Shown here piece after piece: positions 5,256-10,792 of a DNA stretch of 10,792 nt (positions within the stretch are counted from its first letter, which is position 1; every line of letters starts with the position of its first letter). A program made the translations under genes and the position numbers. Where the stretch lies: the NCBI GenBank assembly GCA_028281215.1, contig JANQKH010000626.1, positions 1 to 10,792 of the forward strand, read 5' to 3'. Below the pieces are notes generated by a model. The model did no database searches and was not told the origin of the DNA. It was given only the letters and a program-made list of their open reading frames with translations. The DNA is from Phycisphaeraceae bacterium (lineage in GTDB: Bacteria; Planctomycetota; Phycisphaerae; Phycisphaerales; Phycisphaeraceae).

Positions 5256-6795
5256 GCTCTTTAACTCGCTCACTTTCCTTGTATTTTTCGCGATCGTCAT
5301 GATCGTGCATGCGCTGCCGCTGCGCTGGCACTGGCGGAAGTTCAACCTGCTGATCTTCAGTTATCTGTTTTACATGGCGTGGAACCCCCCGTTCGTGATC
5401 CTGCTTTGGATCTCCACGGTCGTCGACTGGTTCCTCGGCAAAGCGATCGCGCAGACGGATAGCGTCGCGAAGAAACGATGGTTGCTCGTCGGCAGTTTGC
5501 TGGTGAACCTCGGCATGTTGTCGTTTTTCAAGTACGGCGAATTTCTTGTGAAAAGTTTCGCGGGCATGATGGCGCAGGTCGGGGTGGACTACGTGCCGCC
5601 GGAGATGGATATCGTGCTGCCGGTGGGCATTTCGTTTTACACGTTTCAGACGCTCAGTTACACGCTGGACATTTACCGCGGCAAGATGAAGCCTTGGAAC
5701 TCGTTTCTTGACTACGCGATGTACGTGACGTTCTTCCCGCAACTCGTGGCGGGGCCGATCGTGCGTGCAGTGGATTTTCTCGATCAATGCGCTACACCCC
5801 GCCGCGCGAGCAGCGCGCAACTCTCCTGGGGGTTGACCCTGCTGGCGATCGGATTGTTCGAGAAAGTGGTGATCGCAGACGGCCTGCTCGCGCCGATCTC
5901 GGAGAAGCTATACGACGCATCCGGCGGGCCGCAATTCCTCGACGCCTGGTTGGGCACGTTCGCGTTTGCCGGGCAGATTTTCTGTGACTTCGCCGGCTAC
6001 TCCACCTGCGCGATCGGCGTGGCGATGTGCCTCGGCTTCGGCATCATGGACAACTTCCGGTTTCCATACGCGGCCGTCGGGTTCAGTGACTTCTGGCGTC
6101 GCTGGCACATCTCGCTTTCAAGCTGGCTGCGCGATTACCTCTACATCCCGCTCGGCGGCAACAAACACGTGTCCCGATTCGTCTTCGTGCATCCACTGTT
6201 GTTGGGCGTGTGTGTCGGTGGATTGTTCATCGGCAACGTGTGGATCAGCGTCGGCGCGGGTGGGCTGTACCTGCTGTTTCTGATCTTGCATCGTGGGGTG
6301 CTCAACAACCTCATGCTGACCATGGTGATCGGCGGGTTGTGGCACGGTGCGGCGTGGACGTTTGTCGTGTGGGGCGCGTTGCATGGGTTCTACCTGCTCG
6401 CCGAACGCGTGATCAAACGTATCGTGCCGGCGAGCCCGCTCTGGTCGAAGCCGCCGGTGCAGTTGCTGCTGGCGATCGGAACGTTTCTGGCGATCTGTGT
6501 GACGTGGGTGTTTTTCCGCGCCAAGTCGTTTGACAGCGCGTTCGGCATCGTGGGCAGCATGCTCGGCCGCGTGCCGGATGGACAGCGTTCCCTGCTGACG
6601 CCCACGGATATGATCATTGCGGGATACGTGACGGTCGGTTTGCTGACCGTGCATTGGCTGATGCGCAAGACGACGCTTGAAGATGTGGCGAACCGGACGC
6701 CGTGGTGGCTTCGCGCCACGCTGGTCGCCGTGATGATCACGCTTACTGTCATGATGCCTGGAGAGGACCGTGCCTTCATCTATTTCCAGTTCTAA
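5254..6795 (+). CDS. AlgI-type MBOAT O-acyltransferase
   Basis: The product is 513 residues, a usual length for AlgI-like proteins. The start MLFNSLTFLVFF is the typical N-terminus of this family; the frame is open further upstream, but that part overlaps the previous gene and is not protein-like. These polytopic inner-membrane enzymes pass acetyl groups from a cytoplasmic donor across the membrane for O-acetylation of exported polysaccharide. Visible family marks are FFPQLVAGPI (160-169), DFWRRWHISLSSW (from 279) with YIPLGGN after it, and GGLWHGAAWTFVVWG (from 360). His364 in WHG is the conserved MBOAT histidine, and His285 lies in the WRRWH motif. About ten hydrophobic segments are seen. 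The last 26 bp overlap the next gene, which supports coupling of the two. The polymer acted on (alginate, cellulose or another) cannot be told from the sequence, so no symbol is given. Confidence 0.93.
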   Translation: MLFNSLTFLVFFAIVMIVHALPLRWHWRKFNLLIFSYLFYMAWNPPFVILLWISTVVDWFLGKAIAQTDSVAKKRWLLVGSLLVNLGMLSFFKYGEFLVKSFAGMMAQVGVDYVPPEMDIVLPVGISFYTFQTLSYTLDIYRGKMKPWNSFLDYAMYVTFFPQLVAGPIVRAVDFLDQCATPRRASSAQLSWGLTLLAIGLFEKVVIADGLLAPISEKLYDASGGPQFLDAWLGTFAFAGQIFCDFAGYSTCAIGVAMCLGFGIMDNFRFPYAAVGFSDFWRRWHISLSSWLRDYLYIPLGGNKHVSRFVFVHPLLLGVCVGGLFIGNVWISVGAGGLYLLFLILHRGVLNNLMLTMVIGGLWHGAAWTFVVWGALHGFYLLAERVIKRIVPASPLWSKPPVQLLLAIGTFLAICVTWVFFRAKSFDSAFGIVGSMLGRVPDGQRSLLTPTDMIIAGYVTVGLLTVHWLMRKTTLEDVANRTPWWLRATLVAVMITLTVMMPGEDRAFIYFQF

Positions 6796-7828
6796 TGACC
6801 GTCTCCCCGCCGGGCCGCATGGTCGCATGTGGATCATCACGATCGTCGTGTTGTTGCTGTTGCTCGTCGGCGTCGAATGGCTGTGGCGATCGGCTGGCCA
6901 TGAACCGTCCGTCGTCGACGACAAAAACCTCTGGAGCCAGCATCGCGATGATGCGAACAAGCCGAAGCGATTGGTGTTGCTCGGCCTGTCCCGCATGCAG
7001 CTTGGCTTCGCCACCGATGTGTTCCGCGAGCGATACCCGGACTGGCGCGTCGCCTCGCTGATCGTCGAAGGCCGACCGCCGGCGATGACGCTGAAACATT
7101 TGGCTGAGGACGAAGATTTCCGCGGCGTCGTCCTGGTCTCGCTCAACCGCGCCGCGATGTTCAAGTCCGACAGCGAAGGCACGGTCGATAACTATGGCTG
7201 GTTCGGCCAACAATCCTATGTTGATTACTACGAAAAGGATTGGCGCGCCGACAAGGCCGTGATCCGACGCTTGGCGACCGCGATCCAACAACGCGCCACC
7301 ATCGTCCATCCCAAACTATCGGTGCGCGCCCTGGTCACGGCGGGCATCGAAAACAAACCGATTCGGCCGTGGTACGTGCAGACGATGCCCGACCGATCAC
7401 GCAAAGCCCATTACAGCAAGTCAGACATGAACGCCCGCCGCGCGTTCATGCACAACATCATCTACGAAGAACGAAATTCGGTCTTCCCCGATCCGGAACC
7501 ATGGTTGGAAGACGCCAAAGAACTGGCCGTCTGGGCGCGGCAAATCGAAGCGCGCGGCGGTAAGGTCTTCTTCGTGCACATGCCCGATCAACCCTACGGT
7601 TACATGCAGCGCGATCCCAATCAAAAGAAAAATTACTGGGACCGTTTCGCCGCGCTGGAAGGCGTGCATGCCGTGCACTTCCTCGACGAGCCCGGCCTGC
7701 GCTACCGAGACGTCGACAAGCAGATTCCGTTTGATTGCCCCGACTACACGCACCTCGATTATGCCGACGCCGTCATCTTCACCGGCCGCCTGCTGGACGT
7801 TCTACAACAGCGCGGGTTTTTGCCGTGA
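6770..7828 (+). CDS. SGNH/AlgX-like membrane-anchored partner of the MBOAT acyltransferase
   Basis: The product is 352 residues from GTG 6770, chosen because GGAG (6760-6763) lies 6 nt upstream. ATG 6827 (residue 20) is an alternative but lacks a ribosome binding site. A hydrophobic helix (about 21-39) anchors the protein, leaving the rest outside. LVLLGLSRMQLG (68-79) matches block I of SGNH-fold proteins, with Ser74 in the nucleophile position, and CPDYTHLD near the C-terminus gives Asp325-x2-His328, the other half of the catalytic set. A Rossmann-like strand, GGKVFFVHMPDQPYG, lies between. Such proteins (AlgJ/AlgX/DltD type) are regular partners of MBOAT enzymes and complete acetyl transfer to the polymer, or hydrolyse it. 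Overall similarity to named members appears low, so transferase versus esterase activity is open. Overlap with the MBOAT gene indicates one operon. Confidence 0.8.
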   Translation: MPSSISSSNDRLPAGPHGRMWIITIVVLLLLLVGVEWLWRSAGHEPSVVDDKNLWSQHRDDANKPKRLVLLGLSRMQLGFATDVFRERYPDWRVASLIVEGRPPAMTLKHLAEDEDFRGVVLVSLNRAAMFKSDSEGTVDNYGWFGQQSYVDYYEKDWRADKAVIRRLATAIQQRATIVHPKLSVRALVTAGIENKPIRPWYVQTMPDRSRKAHYSKSDMNARRAFMHNIIYEERNSVFPDPEPWLEDAKELAVWARQIEARGGKVFFVHMPDQPYGYMQRDPNQKKNYWDRFAALEGVHAVHFLDEPGLRYRDVDKQIPFDCPDYTHLDYADAVIFTGRLLDVLQQRGFLP

Positions 7829-7837
7829 GGGAATAGG

Positions 7838-7889
7838 CGCTATTTGACAATTTGTTTCCATCTGGTGGGACAGACGTTGCCAAATAGCG
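7838..7889. terminator. Stem-loop between convergent genes, possible bidirectional terminator
   Basis: CGCTATTTG (7838-7846) and CAAATAGCG (7881-7889) are perfect 9 bp inverted repeats. After one mismatch the stem continues with CAA (7848-7850) and TTG (7877-7879). It fills almost the whole 62 bp gap between two converging genes, the expected place for a shared terminator. The loop is long (about 26 nt) and there is no good T tract, so the mechanism is uncertain. Confidence 0.45.
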
Positions 7890-7890
7890 A

Positions 7891-9630
7891 TTAATGAATC
7901 TCCGGATCCGGCGTTTCCTCGCCGGCATGGAGAAAATCGAAGTCGCAACCTTCGTGCGCTTGCGTGATGTGCTCCAAATAGAGTTGCCCGTAGCCACGTT
8001 GATAGTGTGGTTGCGGCGGAATCCAAGCGGCTTGCCGCTTAGCTAGTTCTTCTTCGCTGACGTGCAACATCAGTTTGCGATTCGGAGCGTCAAGTTCAAT
8101 AACATCGCCATCCTGCACGAGGGCAATCGGCCCGCCGACGGCACTTTCCGGACTGACATGGAGCACACACGTGCCGTAACTCGTGCCGGACATGCGGGCA
8201 TCGCTGATACGCAGCATGTCGCGAACGCCTTGCTCGAGTAATCGCTTGGGTAACGGCAACATTCCCCACTCCGGCATACCCGGCGCACCGAGTGGCCCGG
8301 CACTTTGCAGGACGAGCACGGTGTCGGCAGTGATATCGACCGAGGTGTCGTCCAACTTCGAATTCATGTCGTTGTAGTCTTTGAAGACGAGTGCCGGGCC
8401 TTTGTGTTGCAATAATGGTTTGCTGGCGGCGGTGACCTTAAGGACGGCGCCTTGTGGCGCGAGGTTGCCGTGCAACACGAACGTGCCCCCTTGTTCGCTC
8501 AGGGGATTGTTGCGCGGGTGGATGACATCGGTGTTGTGGATGTTGCTTTCATCTTCACTGGTAATGTTGTCGCCGAGTGTTTTGCCGTTGACAGTGATAC
8601 AGTCGGTATGCAACCGGTCGCGAATCTGGCCGAGCAGGGCGGGTAGGCCGCCGGCGAAGTGAAAGTCTTCCATCAGGTACTTGCCGGACGGTCGTATGTT
8701 TCCGAGCCAGGGGGTTTGGCGCGACAGTTCATCAAAACGTGACAGGTCGAGTTTCACTTTCGCGCGGCCGGCCATTGCAATGAGGTGCACGATGGCATTG
8801 GTTGAACCGCCGATCGCCATATCACAGGTGATCGCATTGTCGAACGCCTGCTCGGTCAGCATGTCGCTCGGCTTGAGGTCTTCCCAGACCATTTCAACGG
8901 CACGCCGACCTGTGTCGCTGGCGAGCCGCGCATGCGCTGAATCCATCGCGGGAATGCTCGACGCCCCCGGAAGCATCAACCCCAGAGCTTCGGTGATGCA
9001 CGCCATGGTCGCGGCGGTACCCATCGTCATGCACACACCGGGTGACCGCGCGATGCCGCCTTCGATTTCGCACCACGCCTCTTCGCACAGGTTGCCCGCA
9101 CGGCGTTCGTCCCAGTACTTCCATGTATCGCTGCCACTTCCGAGCACTTCGCCTCGCCAGTTGCCTTTGAGCATCGGACCGGCAGGGAAGAAGATCGCTG
9201 GGATGTTCATCGTTGTCGCGCCCATGATCATCGCGGGTACGGTTTTGTCGCAGCCGCCCATGAGTACGACGCCGTCGATGGGATGCGACCGCAACACTTC
9301 TTCCACTTCCATCGCCAGCAGGTTGCGATAGAGCATCGTCGTCGGCTTCATGAACATTTCCGAGAGCGACGTGACGGGCACTTCAACCGGAAAGCCCCCC
9401 GCCTGCCAGACACCTCGCTTGATCTCATCCGCGCGTTGTCGCAGGTGTGTGTGACATTGGTTGAGGTCGGACCATGTGTTGAGCAGTGCGATGACCGGTT
9501 TGCCCTTGTAGTCGGCGTCGGTGTACCCCATTTGCTTGATTCGGCTGCGATGTCCGAAGGAGCGGACATCGTCGGGTGCGAACCAGCGCGCGGAGCGGAG
9601 TTGGTCGGGAGACTTGGCGTGTGCGGGCAT
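7891..9630 (-). CDS. IlvD/Edd-family sugar-acid dehydratase, probably L-arabinonate dehydratase
   Basis: The product is 579 residues and complete. The family removes water from 2,3-dihydroxy acids using a [2Fe-2S] cluster and Mg2+. The cluster ligands are Cys59 (LNQCHTH), Cys127 (MGGCDKT) and Cys200 (SPGVCMTMG). Glu91, Asp128 and Lys129 (carbamylated in studied members) are the Mg2+ ligands, and Ser481 in ARMSGTSYG is the catalytic base serine. From memory, length and cysteine numbering equal those of Rhizobium L-arabinonate dehydratase, and NTWSDLNQCHTH and EMFMKPTTMLYRNLLAM are typical of that pentonate/hexonate group rather than of biosynthetic IlvD. The product would be 2-keto-3-deoxy-L-arabonate, in cytoplasmic non-phosphorylative sugar breakdown; L-fuconate or D-galactonate are alternative substrates. 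No Shine-Dalgarno precedes ATG 9630, but family length supports that start. No other pathway gene is in view. Confidence 0.92.
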   Translation of the reverse strand: MPAHAKSPDQLRSARWFAPDDVRSFGHRSRIKQMGYTDADYKGKPVIALLNTWSDLNQCHTHLRQRADEIKRGVWQAGGFPVEVPVTSLSEMFMKPTTMLYRNLLAMEVEEVLRSHPIDGVVLMGGCDKTVPAMIMGATTMNIPAIFFPAGPMLKGNWRGEVLGSGSDTWKYWDERRAGNLCEEAWCEIEGGIARSPGVCMTMGTAATMACITEALGLMLPGASSIPAMDSAHARLASDTGRRAVEMVWEDLKPSDMLTEQAFDNAITCDMAIGGSTNAIVHLIAMAGRAKVKLDLSRFDELSRQTPWLGNIRPSGKYLMEDFHFAGGLPALLGQIRDRLHTDCITVNGKTLGDNITSEDESNIHNTDVIHPRNNPLSEQGGTFVLHGNLAPQGAVLKVTAASKPLLQHKGPALVFKDYNDMNSKLDDTSVDITADTVLVLQSAGPLGAPGMPEWGMLPLPKRLLEQGVRDMLRISDARMSGTSYGTCVLHVSPESAVGGPIALVQDGDVIELDAPNRKLMLHVSEEELAKRQAAWIPPQPHYQRGYGQLYLEHITQAHEGCDFDFLHAGEETPDPEIH

Positions 9631-9684
9631 GGAGGGAGATGGTATCGGATGGCACTGGATCGCGGCGGCGTGAGGCTCTTTGAA

Positions 9685-10792
9685 CTAACCGCCATAGTTT
9701 TGCGGGTAAGCCTTTCTTCCCAAAACAGCATGCCCGCGGACTGCCTTTTTTGCCTTGCTTTGAATTTCAGGCGTGATTTGCGTGTCGCGCAAATCAAACA
9801 CACTCAACCAGAGACCGCTGGCAAGCAGCGGTTTCACGCCCTCGTTGTCGATCGGATTGCGTCTCAAATCCAGTCGCCTCAGTTTTCGCAACTCGCCGAT
9901 GTTGTCAGGAAGCGCTTTCAATTCCGTGGCGTAGAGACAAAGGCTTTTCAGCATGGGAAGTTTCGTGACGGCATCGGGAAGCGTCGAAAACGCATTCCAT
10001 CCGAGGTTCAATTCCTGCAAACGGGCGAGTTTGCTCATCTCGGTTGGCAACGTTGTGAGTTGATTGCGGGCGAGCGTGAGTTGTTCCAGGTTGGTCAGAT
10101 TCCCAAATTCGCGCGGCAGGGTCGTGAGCGAATTCTGGGCCAGATTGAATGTCGTCAGTTTGGTAAGACTCCCAATCTCCACCGGCAGCGACTTCAGTTG
10201 ATTCTGCCAGGCGTTCAGGTACTCAAGCTTTTTCAGGTTCCCCAATTCTGCCGGCAACGAGGTCAGTTTGTTTTCACTGATGTCCAGATACCGAAGTTCC
10301 TGAAGGTTGCCGAGACCAGTGGGAAGTTCCTTCAATCCACAGCGTTGAAGATTCAACCATTCCAGTCGCTTCAACGTCTTGAGCGCGGGAGAAAGCTTCG
10401 CAATGGATTCGCACGAAGCGAGATTCAACACGCGAAGATTTGTCAGCTTTCCAAAAGTGTCGTCGTCAAAGCCGGTACTCAGCTCAATCAGCGAACTGTT
10501 GCCTGACAGATTGAGTTCCCGAAGATTGGTAAGTTGCTCGAATCCGATTGGGAGCCAGGTCAGCCCCGTGTTGGAAAGGTCGAGGGTTTGGAGACCCTTG
10601 AGATGGACAAAATTGTCCGGCAAGGATTGGAGTGGATTGTTGGCAAGGTCCAAATGGCGCAAACGCTTGAGATAGATCCAGTTGTACCCGCCCAATTTGC
10701 CCAGTTTGTTGTGATGGCAGACCCAGCGTTCGAGCTTTCGAAGATTCAGTATCTCCATGGGAACGCTGGTCAGTCTGTTTCGGCCGACGTTT
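9685..10792 (-). CDS. Leucine-rich-repeat protein, 5' end beyond window
   Basis: There are 368 codons visible, ending at TAG 9687-9685. The frame continues to the window edge with repeat-like sequence (NVGRNRLTSVP) upstream of the ATG at 10758, so that ATG is internal and the true start is outside. About 13-14 repeats of roughly 23 residues follow the consensus LxxLxxLxLxxNxLxxLPxxIGxL, the 'LP' type seen in Ras-group and bacterial LRR proteins. One unit (ELSTGFDDDTFGKLTNL) is enlarged and a few have Cys in the Asn position (LASCESI, LQRCGL). The chain ends with a degenerate repeat and a short basic tail (SKAKKAVRGHAVLGRKAYPQ). No signal peptide or catalytic domain can be seen in this part. 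LRR arrays bind proteins; the partner is unknown. It lies 54 bp upstream of the dehydratase on the same strand, but no functional link is evident. Confidence 0.88.
   Translation of the reverse strand, partial: NVGRNRLTSVPMEILNLRKLERWVCHHNKLGKLGGYNWIYLKRLRHLDLANNPLQSLPDNFVHLKGLQTLDLSNTGLTWLPIGFEQLTNLRELNLSGNSSLIELSTGFDDDTFGKLTNLRVLNLASCESIAKLSPALKTLKRLEWLNLQRCGLKELPTGLGNLQELRYLDISENKLTSLPAELGNLKKLEYLNAWQNQLKSLPVEIGSLTKLTTFNLAQNSLTTLPREFGNLTNLEQLTLARNQLTTLPTEMSKLARLQELNLGWNAFSTLPDAVTKLPMLKSLCLYATELKALPDNIGELRKLRRLDLRRNPIDNEGVKPLLASGLWLSVFDLRDTQITPEIQSKAKKAVRGHAVLGRKAYPQNYGG

Noticed and set aside
6118..7182. Minus-strand open frame of 354 codons
   Set aside because: It is antisense to the MBOAT and SGNH genes, both with clear motifs. 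The product is rich in His, Arg and Gln, typical of a GC-rich shadow.
9283..10506. Plus-strand open frame of 407 codons with repeat-like peptide
   Set aside because: It is antisense to the LRR gene and the dehydratase start; its periodicity is that of the LRR-coding DNA read on the wrong strand.
10756..10758. ATG at 10758 as the true start of the LRR protein
   Set aside because: The frame continues upstream to the window edge with a clear LRR segment (NVGRNRLTSVP), and no ribosome binding site precedes this ATG.

Overview
The window looks like a chromosomal segment of a planctomycete, probably of the Phycisphaerae type. The strongest clue is the sequence FEPLESRVLLSADG near the N-terminus of the gene at 1337-1843. 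This is the LEPR-XLL motif, which is characteristic of planctomycetes and a few related lineages. Other clues fit: a proline/glycine-rich N-terminus, acidic stretch and single membrane helix in the leftmost gene; a short CxxC...CxxC zinc-ribbon membrane protein; a DUF3592-like membrane protein; and moderately high GC with Shine-Dalgarno motifs at only some genes. This is inference from gene style, not a phylogenetic result.

Layout. 1-460 (minus): 5' part of a membrane-anchored protein that runs off the left edge. 461-1336: a long gene-free stretch with structured DNA: a G/C hairpin, a perfect ATGTCCGGACAT palindrome, an array of TGTCCG half-sites spaced 10-11 bp, and a repeated ~22 bp box. 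1337-1843 (plus): a small LEPR-XLL protein with sequence reminiscent of contractile-tail tube proteins, ending at a good intrinsic terminator (1966-2002). 2152-2490 (plus): an unrecognised 112-residue protein. 2555-2998 and 3129-3839 (minus): two small membrane proteins, DUF3592-like and zinc-ribbon. 3957-7828 (plus): a three-gene cluster made of a secreted helical-repeat (TPR-like) protein, an AlgI-type MBOAT O-acyltransferase and an SGNH/AlgX-like membrane-anchored protein. 7891-9630 (minus): an IlvD/Edd-family sugar-acid dehydratase, best matching L-arabinonate dehydratase. 9685-10792 (minus): a leucine-rich-repeat protein whose start lies beyond the right edge.

How the genes work together. 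The one clear functional unit is 3957-7828. MBOAT plus SGNH partner is the standard pair for O-acetylating an exported polysaccharide; the MBOAT brings the acyl group across the membrane and the SGNH protein acts on the outside. The secreted repeat protein upstream could be a scaffold or an unrelated cotranscribed gene. The dehydratase belongs to non-phosphorylative sugar-acid catabolism and converges on this cluster across a stem-loop. The most unusual points are a 10 bp inverted repeat whose right arm covers the first two bases of the MBOAT start codon, the helically phased TGTCCG array, and the combination of LEPR-XLL with tail-tube-like sequence in one very short protein.
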